Below are positions 1-9,261 of a DNA stretch of 14,101 bases, piece by piece. The DNA lies in contig UZAE01001293.1 in assembly GCA_900617975.1 (NCBI GenBank), positions 1 to 14,101 on the forward strand, in the 5' to 3' direction. Positions within the stretch are counted from its first letter, which is position 1; each line of letters begins with the position of its first letter. The notes under the pieces are model-generated. The model was given only the letters and a program-made list of their open reading frames with translations. It made no database searches and was not told the origin of the DNA. Both the position numbers and the translations under genes were made by a program. Origin of the DNA: Rodentolepis nana. Taxonomy: Eukaryota > Platyhelminthes > Cestoda > Cyclophyllidea > Hymenolepididae.

Positions 1-2287
1 CCTGGTTTTAGGGACATATTAACCACTACTCGCTGGTAAACATTACTTCAAAAGGACTTGGTTTGTTCGACTTAATTTGATTTAATAAATGCTACATTTG
101 AATCTTCTAATCTGTGAGACACATTATCGCTCTGTGCGTCATCGTAAGCCTGCATGTCTGCTCGCCAGGATTGGGAGGTGCGGCCGTACAACTCCGTGTG
201 CAGCGACCGTACAAACAGTGACCAATCATCAACCTCTGTTTAACCTAATCCCCCATCCTGATCATGGGTAGCTCCCCCGTGTACACTTTATCCGCAATAC
301 TCGAACTGAGTAAACGTGCTCCGTGCTACACGTCTGTTTCCTTTATAGCTGGGCTATAGCTTAGCTGGTTCTGGGAGTCTAGCTAGATGTTTGAGAATCT
401 GCCATAGAGATTTCTGAGTCGGTCAGGCTTTAATAAGGTAGCAATCCGCTACAAATTCAAGCAATTACTATTCAGATTGTTTCTAGCAAGTGGCAACCAG
501 TAGTTTAGGCTATTGGTATAAAGTTAATCATTTTACTAAAAAATAGATTTGAGTTTAAAATAGATGTAAGCAATTATCGCAACTAGATGTTAAGAAATCG
601 TAAGCCATGTTTATTCCCTAAGGTAGCTATCCTGCATATTGATAGACAACTAATTGAAAATCGACTTGAGTATCATGTGCCAGGAGTAATTGAATTAATT
701 GCTGATGGTATTAAATTCTAGTAGGTTAAGTCGGAGAATCAAAGAATAAGTGGTTGAGTAAATAAGCTTTGGTATAGCTCCTTATCTACGTACGAATTAC
801 GTTATCTGTTTTATCGTATAAGGACATTTTGTTTTCTCCGCCTTCGAAAGGAAAAAAGCAAACTGACTAAGCAATACCAAATAGCCCAGTACTTTATCAA
901 ATTTGATGCTTAGAAAACGAATTTAAAACAAAGGAATTGAGGCGTTTTTGGCATTTTGGTTTGACTTTCAAAATTCCGAACCATTTATAATGCGTATTCA
1001 TAGTATTTAAATTATTATCATTTGACTAAATTCAGCTTTTTAGACGGTAAGTCAATTTTGTATTCTTCGGCCTTGCTTTCTTTCAATATTTTGTGTTAAT
1101 ATTTAAATATTACAAGTTATAAAAACTTACTTTAGAAAATTCCCTTGTTTAAGCAGATAGGTCATTTACAGGAGAGGGGTAGTGTGCATAGTCAAGGGTT
1201 TATATTTTTAGATTTCAAGAAAATGTTAAATTTTACGAAATATTTCGGTTGGTTAGCGACATGCAGCAAAGAAGAGGTGGCTATTTTAATAATCATTCAA
1301 TTATATTGTATTGCTTCCACCTTCAAATCGGACATCTGGTTTCTACATTGGCAACCACTTGGGCTTGAATACAACACATATTAAAAGCTTTTATATGAAA
1401 TAACTGATGTTCTTATTTCTCCATTTACATGATAAGTCCATTCGTTCTCTTTTGAATTTCAATGCTTTAAAAGATTCTCCGTTATCAAACTGACAGTGAA
1501 TACAATCGATAATTGTATAAATAGTCCTTAAGTATAAACTATTAGTGCCACACTTACTGCTTCACTAATTTGAAACAACGACGTATCAGTGTTACTATGA
1601 CTCTAAACGTAATCGTTTTTAAAACAAATTTTGGAATTACGAGAAATTAACACGCCTTCTTGAAACTATCTGCAACTTTTCTATTTTCATTTCAAAAAAA
1701 CAAAGCAATTTCAATGCACTCATTGATCAGCATTACTATCACTCTAGCGTTCAAAGTAGGTCAATTGGAGAGACTTCATAAAAGGGAATTCAGAGATAGC
1801 CTTCTAGAGGTTGTATTTGTACTCAAAATCCAACCTTGTTGACGGGAGATGGTTACCGCTGCCTGCCTTTTACTTCAAACAAATCAAAATTAGCAATATG
1901 CTGCACTTCGTGCCAGACTCGCTGTAAAATGTGCCTTAAAGTAAAACAAATTTAGAATAAGCAAGTTGATGAACTAAAAGTTCCACTTGTTTGTATCTCG
2001 TATATTGGTCATGATTACGCTGCCTATTGGTTAACATCCAGCAAGTGGAGTAGTGTCAATAAACTAAAGAGAAGAATTCTAATTTCCAACTAGGGTGTAA
2101 CTCCTATTTGCTATTTTGTCCAAGATAAAATGAGTTTAGGAGTTTATGCATTAATTCATTTTTTCCAATTGATATGGTGGCACGATTGAGAGCTAATTAG
2201 TTAGATAAACTAAATGTCATCATTTCGAGCAATAAAGTAGACAATTCAGAAAGTTTGACTGGCACCTTAAGTGAATCAACCAATTTT
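1..2287. other. No supportable gene; region downstream of the DOK-like gene
   Basis: Positions about 100-400 are richer in G+C and contain an acceptor-like run ending TTTATAG at about 348, with 22 open codons after it, but no convincing donor or protein. From 400 to 2287 the sequence is AT-rich with only chance-length ORFs. On the minus strand I see no AATAAA close after the DOK-like stop; a variant AGTAAA lies at 1874-1869. Confidence 0.5.
1097..1112. repeat. Perfect 16-base AT palindrome
   Basis: TAATATTTAAATATTA reads the same on both strands. All-A/T palindromes of this size are only mildly unusual in DNA this AT-rich. No role is inferred. Confidence 0.8.
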
Positions 2288-2806
2288 TTACAACTTACGC
2301 TGACGATAGCTAACGAAATCTATATTCTTCGGACTGTAGCTAATAACGGGTTTCGGTGCCATAGGTGGGGGAGTGTTTCCATTGAATTTATTCTGGCTTT
2401 CATTTTTTTTATCTTCTACGCCAGTTTCTCCATTTGTGGTACTTGTGCCGTTGCTTTGATGATTTCGAGAAAGTAGAATGGTTGATGATGGTGGTGGTGG
2501 TGCAGGTGGCAAATTTGTATCATCAATTCGTCTTCCATCGAGTCTCGGGGGTCTCAGACTACTACCCAGTTTCCAGCCGTCTATTGAAGTTGCAGCTGCC
2601 GATTTAGAATTCGATTGAGTTGAGGTTGTACCATTGGTGTTTTCGGCAGCTACTGTTTCAGAGGAGGTTGCAGGAACATTATCATAGAGTCGGGGTTGGT
2701 GGGAGTTTCCATTTACTTCAGGATCTTTAAGTTCTCCAGTGGGAGTTGATGATGACGAATCGATGGATCTAAGCGTGTCTCCATTGGATGTCGCCTCTTG
2801 GGTGGT
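2288..2806 (-). CDS. DOK/FRS2-like adaptor protein, last visible exon (phosphotyrosine and proline-rich tail)
   Basis: This exon follows acceptor AG at 2808-2807, preceded by a T-rich run, and opens in phase 0, exactly matching the phase-0 donor of the upstream exon. It gives 172 residues and a TAA stop. Counting from the first complete codon of the upstream exon, RLYDNVP has its tyrosine at residue 230 (codon at 2686-2684). Phospho-Tyr-Asp-x-Val is a known type of docking site for Nck/Crk-class SH2 domains, so this is the best candidate effector site. Proline clusters lie at about 288-297 (LPPAPPPPSS) and 334-342 (TPPPMAPKP). Two further tyrosines, 346 and 356, sit just before the end. The whole exon is Ser/Thr/Asn-rich and probably disordered. 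It contains no in-frame ATG, so an ATG-based scan would miss its 5' part. A perfect GTAAGT lies at 2298-2293, a few codons before the stop, so the protein may instead splice onward. Confidence 0.8.
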   Translation of the reverse strand, partial: TTQEATSNGDTLRSIDSSSSTPTGELKDPEVNGNSHQPRLYDNVPATSSETVAAENTNGTTSTQSNSKSAAATSIDGWKLGSSLRPPRLDGRRIDDTNLPPAPPPPSSTILLSRNHQSNGTSTTNGETGVEDKKNESQNKFNGNTPPPMAPKPVISYSPKNIDFVSYRQRKL

Positions 2807-3379
2807 CTAGTATAAAAAGCGTGTTACTTATAAGTACTAAGTAGTGTATTTGCCAATATTTGGTGTAAATATATGAATGAATAGGCGGACATTAAGAGGC
2901 AATATTTTTCACATTAATTACGTTCAAGTCAACCAAAATTTAAAAATAGTTTAAAACTGCAAATTTGGATATATCACTTTAATGTTTGTGCTCCCAATGT
3001 TAGATATTATTGAAAATTTTTACAATTCTAAAGGGCGTGTTTTTAATAGCTGTTGAAATAAAGATTTATGATATATAAAAAATGAAAATTAATTTAAACG
3101 TAATAGCGGAAATATTAGGGTAGGGCTATTCAGGATTAAATTAACTTCCTAAGCATGGACCGCAAAAACTCTAAGTATCTTTCTTCCAATTAATAAAAGT
3201 AACATTACTCTCCTTCCCCTTTAAATGCGTGATTTTGCTAGAAAATTAAAATTTACAAATACTTATTTTTATTTAAATTTACTATAGCTATGGGATTGAA
3301 AAAGTGTTTGATAAATTATAAATGTGCACACATGGAAAAAATATAATACGTGTTAAGGAAATGTGAATTCAAAACATAC
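2807..3379 (-). other. Intron between the two DOK-like exons
   Basis: This 573-base AT-rich interval begins on the minus strand with GTATGT directly after an Ala codon and ends with a T-rich stretch and TAG. It joins two open frames in phase 0 to phase 0, which is the main evidence that both exons belong to one transcript. I see no gene, repeat or RNA structure in it. Confidence 0.75.
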
Positions 3380-3947
3380 GGCCTTTCCAGGTAAGGCGAC
3401 GAAAACTCCGTTACTCTCTTCTAACGATTTATCCATCGTCTTCTGGGGTGCCAAAGCTGAATCCGTTTCCTGGACTTCTTCACTCTGAGAGGAATTTTTA
3501 TCCAGTGACTCTTCAAGTTGCCTTCTGGCTGGCTGAGATGAGGCTCTCTTGAAATGTCCCACTGACCACCAACTACTGCTCACGCTTCCATTCGTGTTAC
3601 TTGTCCCTCTAGGAACACCCTTTGGACTTGGGGTTCTGTTGCCAATTTTTCCCATAGCCTTAACGGTTCCTCCGTCAAAAGAAGAGTTCTTGGAAGGAAC
3701 TGGTGGTGGAAGCAGACTAGCTGGCCCAGATTCGCTTGAAAAGCTGTGTTTTTGAAGCATCTGCTGACGAGTAGCCTGCTCCTGACGAAGACGCTGTTTA
3801 GCTTCTAGAGCGAGTTGACGAATTTGAGAAACAATAGCGTCTACGGGTTGTCCATTACTTGGTGAGCAAGTAAAGAAGAAATGTCCATCTCCTGTGGAGC
3901 AACGACGTCCAGCATCCACTCGAAGAACTCCTCCTACTGCCCCAAAT
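3380..3947 (-). CDS. DOK/FRS2-like adaptor protein, internal exon (end of IRS-type PTB domain plus tail)
   Basis: Members of this family dock on activated receptor tyrosine kinases under the plasma membrane, using a PH and a PTB domain, and recruit SH2/SH3 proteins through a tail. The exon starts after an acceptor AG at 3949-3948; its first base finishes a split codon (probably Arg), and 189 codons follow. Residues 1-2 (Phe-Gly) and 11-16 (DAGRRC), followed by STGDG and HFFF, match in spacing the last strands of DOK/FRS2 PTB domains (RR-F/Y-G...EAGRRC..G.G.F.F). Residues about 36-64 look like the closing PTB helix, lengthened and charged. The rest is low complexity: a Pro cluster LLPPPVPSK (78-86) that could bind SH3 domains, a TPSPKG stretch, and a basic patch HFKRASSQ near 131-138. 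It leaves on donor GTATGT at 3379 in phase 0. The PH domain and N-terminal PTB half are missing. The family call rests on remembered consensus, not a search; DOK versus FRS2 is open. Confidence 0.82.
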
Positions 3948-4084
3948 CTATTGCAATATTATTAAAGCATTTATCGTCAGCGTTCATCTATGTCAGTACA
4001 TATGCCTTCAACTACAGAAATGTGTATTTTTTATACTCTTGTTGGGAGTTAACTAGTGATTCTAGCATTTCCGTGGCCGCTTAC

Positions 4085-4174
4085 ATAATGCAGCGGCCAT
4101 ATTTGCACTAATGGCAGTGAATTTAAACAAGAAGGGTTTATTTTATTTGAAGTAACATATTTTATAAAATAACA
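4085..4174 (-). other. Possible PTB-like fragment upstream of the DOK-like exons (not spliceable in phase as read)
   Basis: On the minus strand, 30 open codons lie between an AG at 4176-4175 and a donor-like GTAAGC at 4084. They contain a YVTSNKI segment and end LVQIWPLHY. IRS-type PTB domains carry a beta strand with a T...I pattern, followed by L..(x)WPL..(L/V)RR(F/Y)G, and the next exon starts at exactly that F-G. Against it: the donor leaves phase 0, whereas the next exon needs two bases from upstream, and the expected Arg-Arg is missing. The sequence before the AG is purine-rich, not pyrimidine-rich. It could be a true exon with an indel or a missed micro-exon, a decayed copy, or chance. 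Confidence 0.25.
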
Positions 4175-4979
4175 CTGTTTTTTTCTCTGAACTCTATTTT
4201 TTGGCATATATTTAATGTCTAAAAATAGTTAGACAGTGCATCTTAGTAAAATCATGTTCCATGCATTAAACTGTTAAAATTTCCGTGGTTAAACATGTCT
4301 ATGACTAAGATGTGAAAAGTGTATTTTTAGCTGACCTGGTCTATTTATTATTCATATCACTATTGTAAAGATCTCAGTTCCAAAAAAATTTGGAGTGGCT
4401 TTGGCAAAACCTAGTTAGGGTGTAAGCTTGGCTGACTTATTAATAAAGTAGAAATCCTTTCAATATGAGACTTAAGAACATTTTTTGACATTTCACGTTG
4501 AAGTATTTCAGTACGCAATGCTACCTATGCTGTATTCCCGTGTTTTAATAACAGAACTTTGACTAATTTCAGCTGTTTGGCAAAGTCATAAAGGTCTCAA
4601 ACTCTGAAGCAGCTTTTTGAATGTATCCAGCAGAGTGCGTTGAAAAAACAACAACCCCAGCCATTAAAATAGATTAATTCATCTGAAGATCCTAGACAAG
4701 AACCCACTGAGAAGCTCAAAATGTATACCCTTACACTTTGGATTACTGGAACCTATCCAACCCAATAACTCAAAGTTGAAACTCGGAAATAAACTTAGAA
4801 ATCCTATTTTTAAAGGTTTCAATATATAGCTGAATCTCCTCTCTACTAAACTGCCCTGTTTCTTGCTGTGAAAGTTAAAAATGAAAATTTATTTCCCTCG
4901 CTACGTGCAATAATAACAATCTGGTTGCTGGCAAATCCTTACGGGAAAACCATCCCCAACGTCAAGCACTTTGAATGGA
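4175..4979. other. AT-rich stretch between the minus-strand and candidate plus-strand genes
   Basis: No convincing gene seen. It would hold divergent promoters if both gene models begin here, but the DOK-like gene still lacks its PH-coding 5' exons, so this may simply be its intron. A minus-strand acceptor (pyrimidine-rich, ...TTTCACAG) near 4863 opens a 31-codon frame, with no good donor and no recognisable protein. Confidence 0.4.
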
Positions 4980-5049
4980 ATGACCTTACGATATATGGCA
5001 GTGGTTCTTATTACAAATCAGGATTTTATTAACGACCAGCTGACCGCCG
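4980..5049 (+). CDS. Hypothetical protein, candidate first coding exon of a plus-strand gene
   Basis: The frame is open from a TAA near 4913 and offers two methionines, at 4980 and 4995. It then reads AVVLITNQDFINDQLTA and leaves one base before GTTGAA at 5050. An alternative internal-exon reading starts at 5022 after a fair acceptor (T-rich run, then CAG). The region is richer in G+C than its surroundings, as the accepted exons are. The donor is weak. No domain is recognised. Support comes mainly from phase agreement with the next island at 5410, where the split codon becomes Gly. The ATG may not be the true start. Confidence 0.2.
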
Positions 5050-5409
5050 GTTGAATAAACGAGCGGCAGTTTAGTAGTATTAAATAAATTTTTCAGTATC
5101 AAGAATTTCCCCCCATTCATCTGAGCTTATTTAAAATAAGTAAAGATAGTTGCCTATTTTTTCATTAAAAATCAACAGACTCTCACGATAAGGAGAATTT
5201 TTACTTCTAAATCGTGTTTAAATTTAATAGACACGTTATTCTTTACTTCCTTCACTCCAAACAATTCATTTTTACTCAGGTTATTTGATTTTTTGCGTCA
5301 CCAAGGCTTTCAATTCATTTGTTATTTAGTCCTAATGCTGAATATAGACTAGGCACTAAGACGTAGATTAGATAACAAATTGCGTGACTTCGGATTGGTG
5401 TTTGTTCAG

Positions 5410-5451
5410 GACGACAGTATCTGCTAACTGGGACGCTGTGGCCTCGCTGCT
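5410..5451 (+). CDS. Hypothetical protein, candidate short exon 2 of the plus-strand gene
   Basis: The acceptor at 5408-5409 follows a T/G-rich run ending in TTCAG. In the phase set by the previous candidate exon it reads RQYLLTGTLWPRC and leaves one base before GTAGTA at 5452, a weak donor. The island is clearly richer in G+C than its surroundings. Competing readings exist: another plus-strand frame stays open to a TAG at about 5452, and the opposite strand holds a 57-codon ATG ORF (5315-5488). The strand and frame are therefore uncertain. Confidence 0.2.
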
Positions 5452-5733
5452 GTAGTAGGACAATGAGACCTAGGAGTTGGTTTTCCATTTCGTGATACTT
5501 TGATGTGAACTTTGAGCTGGCTAGCTATCGCACAGATATGAGGTCACGAAGCCTATAAAAAGGACAATTCGGCCAGTCATGAACAATCGGGCCTACTTCT
5601 CAAATTTTGTCCGATAGAGACCACCTCAGATAATGCTGAGGTTTGTCTTTTATTTCTGCATAAGAAATTGAGAAATCCACAATTGTAGACTATATTTTGG
5701 CGATCTTTTGGTAAATTACCAGCGAATTTTCAG

Positions 5734-5851
5734 CTGAACTGTGTATTTCCAGTAAAGAGAATGGCTTTCATCTTTTATCGATTTTTCACACAGGTGGCCG
5801 TAAATGCAATCGTGCAACTTCTGAAGCAATTACTTTACTAGGCAGCCAATA
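5734..5851 (+). CDS. Hypothetical protein, candidate exon 3 of the plus-strand gene
   Basis: The acceptor is AATTTTCAG at 5733. Two bases complete a split Ser codon, and 38 open codons follow: ELCISSKENGFHLL, then a segment ending CNRATSEAITLLGSQ. It leaves TA before GTACCC at 5852, a poor donor, and the next frame codon is a stop, so a donor is required here. An internal 42-base stretch (5752-5793) begins GTAAAG and ends with a strong pyrimidine tract and ACACAG. Being a multiple of three, it could be a retained or alternatively spliced mini-intron without changing frame. No family is recognised. Confidence 0.25.
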
Positions 5852-7243
5852 GTACCCTCATCTAAACGGGTATTTTAAAAATTATATGGTCTTTTTGAGC
5901 GACAGTCACTCTACCTACTTTTATGCAATCTAATCGTTTTAAGCGACCTCAGTACCTTTATTCCACCATTAGAAGCGTTTGCTATTAATAAAAGACCTTG
6001 GATTAATATGATAAACCATGGCAACTTGATGCGTTATTCACTAATGAGTTCCCATTAGTCTCCTATTTCACGCTTCCTATTAAGGGTTGAGCGGTTTTTT
6101 TACTTAAATAATTAATTACGTTCCTTTAAAATGCCTCATTTATGTCACGTGTGTCACTTAGGACCAATTCTAATTCATTTTATTGCAAACAATTGCACGC
6201 AATTTAAAGCCAATGGAAACTCGTGTTTCGAGGGAAAGTGTTTGAGAAAATTTTGCCAAACAGTCAAATTTTGTGGTGAAAAGGAAGGACCAATTAAGTG
6301 GATGGTGCAAGGAAATTATGGGACAAAATTCCCCCCAAAGTTATTTGTTTACATTAAAGGAAATTCAAACGGAGACTAAATAGCGTTTCGGAATAAACAC
6401 GAGCCGCATATTATTATTAATAAATCTATCTTTACCATGGCAAATAATTCGAAAGTGATTTTGCTTTAGGCTGGCATTTTATAGAACACTCTCTTTATTT
6501 AATCAAAATAAGCATAACGAGAGATTAGAATTTTGGCAAGATAAGAGAGGCTTTAGGGATTATTGAATTGGTTCGAGGGGAATTAATTAAAGTTTCAAGA
6601 AAAAAATTATAAATTTGGATTAACGCACTACATGACTGGATTTCCCATTTAATCCAAATGCTAAGTAAAGTGAAATGAAGCTTTTGCCAAAGAAACTCTT
6701 GCAGAGGCCCAAAAATCGAAATTTTTGAACATCAGTTCCTATATCTTTGGGTAAAAATCGAACAATTTGGTGAATCCAGAATCTTTAAAAAGTTAGGTCA
6801 TTTATGGCAATGCTTCATATATTTTCTACCTCTCTCCACACCTATTTTCCCATGTATAATAGTAATAATAAACAGAATCGATTGGTCAAAAGAAAATTTC
6901 TGAATTTGCAAAAGTAAAACTTTGACTAGGAGAGTACTGATTTTTCATAGCACAAAAAGGGGGTTCTAAAAGTATGTCAGGTAGGAATTTGATGTAATCT
7001 GAATAGAACTCTGTGCCGAAGTATAAATGGCAGGTTGATAAAAGAAATGTAACCTTCCAATGCCAGATTTGTGGTTTTTTAAGACATAAGAAGTTTGAAT
7101 AGACCAAGAGACCAACGAGATAAATAGATTCGGTCTGAGAAAAGAGTGTTTTGCATTAGCTCTGCATAGCTTGATGTTCATAATCTATAAAATCTCCTTG
7201 AAGTAGGCTTATTTACCTATAATTTTCCTTGAAAATCTTTCAG
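5852..7243. other. Non-coding or intronic AT-rich DNA
   Basis: This would be an intron of the plus-strand model. It contains an 82-codon ATG ORF (6131-6379) rich in cysteine, with no splice or family support. Otherwise I see nothing. Confidence 0.4.
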
Positions 7244-7321
7244 CTGTTTACCAAAATTACGTATCAACATGAAAGTCCACCACACCCCTGTAGTTCTCTT
7301 ACAACAAATACACTACGAAGA
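7244..7321 (+). CDS. Hypothetical protein, candidate exon 4 of the plus-strand gene
   Basis: This 78-base interval has some of the best paired splice signals in the window: a pyrimidine-rich run ending TTTCAG at 7243 and a perfect GTAAGT at 7322. It is a multiple of three and open in two of three frames. The frame fitting the rest of the model reads CLPKLRINMK then VHHTPVVLLQQIHYE, and it uses more G/C at third positions than the other open frame (LFTKITYQHE...). A beta-strand-like alternation is visible in the middle, but no domain is recognised. It enters and leaves in phase 2. Because two frames are open, the protein reading is less certain than the exon itself. Confidence 0.38.
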
Positions 7322-8998
7322 GTAAGTACAATTTTGAGAAGTATATGCGCTCTTAAAAAGTGCGTTATAATAACCCGTTGCATGCTTGCTGTTGCTTGAT
7401 TTTGATTTGCGCCAAATTACTGCAAAAATATATGTGCTTTAGAGGCTACTCCTAACACGCAAAACTCAAAAGCACGCCAATACTTCCCAGTTTGATTGGT
7501 CGAAGTGCTTGGTAAAGAAGCACCAACCAACCTGAATGCTCATACATGAGCCCAACAGTAAAATTTTGGCAATGCCTTATTTCATTTACTCTGAAAAAAA
7601 CACTAGCTATTCCGTGGGAAAGTACATGCTGGTCCATTGTCTTCATCTGCAAAGTTAAAAATAATGGGATGCGAATATTATTTAGAAATTTCGTGAAATC
7701 CAAGGCAGCAATGGTACTTAAGTGAGGTCTAATGAAAAGAAAGGCTAAACTTAAATGCGTAATTATTATTTCTCCTGGTTGTGTATAATTAAAACAGAAT
7801 TAGTAATCTTGAAAGTAAACAAGTCCTCGCTCATGTAATGCTGACGTGCTGACCTTCAGATCTGTGACGCTTTTTATGGCAGCGAAATTGAGTGGCAGAG
7901 TACTTACCTCAGCCTGACCTTAAAAGTCGATCGATCAACCACCCCACAACCACCAGTCGACTTCTTTTTACTCTTTTCAATCACAGTTTAATTTCTCTGT
8001 TGCTCGTTTATCAATTAAAATATAAGCAATTATATGCCGATCTTTAAAATCTATTCCAAAAACTTAATACCTATTTTAAAATTTTATTTCTGTATCAATA
8101 AAAACATGCATAAAATAATATGTTTTTCTAAGCACTGCTTTAAAGATTAAATGAAATTTTATGGTATTGATTTTATTTTCTTAATTCTACCAATGCATAA
8201 TATTGAGGGCCGTATAGATGGGAAAATATGACGAACTTTTCCCATTAAGTGAAATCGAACTGACCTTAGAGTTATGTTACAAAGAAGTACCTCTTGTGAG
8301 TCAAATGGATATTTTTCTCTCATCCATATATGCATGTATAAATGCCGTTCAACAAATTGAAAACTACTTTTGTAAACGGAAAGTGATTTAAAAGTACATG
8401 TTCTAATGTGGCCGCTTATCTCAAGGCTACAGGAATCAAGAAGAGCTTGAACCAATGGGGATTTAAAGCTCGTACGAATGAAGCTAACTGACGACGACGA
8501 GTTGTATAATTCTAGAGTTATCTTATCAAAAGACGATAACTTCTGACATCAATCCGAACTCAAACCGGGTATCAGACGATAGTATTTAATATTTTGAATA
8601 CAGTATGAAAACTGACATTTATAAATAGGTGTTTTAATTCAATAAGGAGTTAACCAGCACCATATAATTTTTCTTATTTCCCTCAATGCTTCGGACCCTT
8701 CTGCCACCAAGAAACTTGTGATTACATTTAGTTTTTGGCGTGGAAAAAAAGTAATCACTGTTTACCGGTGAATGTAGAACTTAAATTAGAGTGAACTTCT
8801 GGCCATTCCTGTTTAATTGCACGCCATAAAGTCAGTACTAAGTAAATCTTCAATAACGCCTTAAAAACTTAATTCCGTAAGATTCAAATCAACGCGTTTA
8901 ATTTCATGCCTTAAATTGATTATTATTGCATTCAAACGGGTGAAAGAGAGATTCGACTTGTTATCACATCGTAAACTGGTTATGACATAACCATCTAG
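7322..8998. other. Largely intronic or non-coding AT-rich DNA around candidate exon 5
   Basis: Apart from the candidate exon at 7860-7899, I see only chance-length ORFs. A 7-base inverted repeat (AAGTCGA 7924-7930, TCGACTT 7957-7963) encloses an AC-rich loop. No RNA gene is recognisable. Confidence 0.4.
7860..7899 (+). CDS. Hypothetical protein, candidate exon 5 of the plus-strand gene
   Basis: A good acceptor (GACCTTCAG, 7859) is followed by one base completing a Glu codon, then SVTLFMAAKLSGR, ending in phase 0 before GTACTT at 7900, a mediocre donor. A different frame from the same acceptor stays open for 43 codons to a TAA at 7989, so this could be a terminal exon instead. On the opposite strand a textbook donor, AG|GTAAGT, sits at 7913. 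All three readings cannot be right. The one given is chosen for phase agreement with its neighbours. Confidence 0.22.
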
Positions 8999-9024
8999 GT
9001 TGAGGCGGTAGAGGAATTAGCGGG
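8999..9024 (+). CDS. Hypothetical protein, candidate micro-exon 6 of the plus-strand gene
   Basis: Twenty-six bases lie between CTAG at 8998 and a strong GTGAGT donor at 9025. They read VEAVEELA and end with GG, which becomes Gly when joined to exon 7. An in-frame TAG forms the acceptor, so the exon cannot extend upstream. The donor is convincing; the acceptor is only fair. It could also splice to the excellent acceptor at 9107, only 83 bases away, giving a different C-terminus. Confidence 0.25.
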
Positions 9025-9058
9025 GTGAGTCATTCTCGGCACCAAAATTCAACTCTTG

Positions 9059-9095
9059 CCCTCTCTCCCTCCCTCTCTCTCGCTCTCTCTCTTTC
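9059..9095 (+). repeat. CT-rich polypyrimidine tract
   Basis: Thirty-seven bases are all pyrimidine except one G at 9082, mostly CT repeats with CCCT variants. The tract lies just before CCCCAACAG (9101-9107), so it would make a very strong splice-acceptor tract on the plus strand. It could equally be a plain microsatellite. Confidence 0.85.
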
Positions 9096-9261
9096 ATTCC
9101 CCAACAGGCAGCAATATAGAAAAGAAATGAGACCACGCCTACCTCTTCGCCGGTGTAGTAGTAGTAGCAATAGGAAATTATTGCGACATGCCTCTGCTCA
9201 CTCTCAATCCGCATTTGGTAGTGGTGGTCACAAACGACCTTTTCTCCTCACAAACTACTGA

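Noticed and set aside
89..271. Sixty-codon plus-strand ORF near the window start.
   Set aside because: The composition explains the lack of stops, and the peptide looks random. No splice or family support.
4770..4863. Minus-strand frame after a good acceptor near 4863, reading QETGQFSREEIQLYIETF.
   Set aside because: It runs into a stop after 31 codons with no good donor, and it does not resemble PH or PTB sequence. Open runs of this length arise often by chance.
5622..5660. Minus-strand mini-exon ending CCTCAGCATTATCTGAG before GTGGTC, considered as joining the F-G exon.
   Set aside because: It lacks the Trp, and the spacing to F-G is one residue short.
6405..6570. Plus-strand open run after an acceptor near 6469 (LAFYRTLSLF...).
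   Set aside because: There is no GT donor before its stop, no protein similarity, and AT-rich composition like the background.
6565..6585. GGTTCGAGG resembling a tRNA T-loop.
   Set aside because: No matching acceptor stem, D-arm or anticodon arm could be placed around it.
7906..7988. Minus-strand exon ending at the textbook donor AG|GTAAGT (7913), considered as the missing PTB exon.
   Set aside because: The only open phase reads ...DRSTFKVRLR with no Trp-Pro, and it is preceded by a stop and purine-rich DNA with no acceptor.
9017..9214. Minus-strand ORF with an Arg-Glu repeat.
   Set aside because: It is the complement of the CT microsatellite, so it is repeat-derived, not protein-like.
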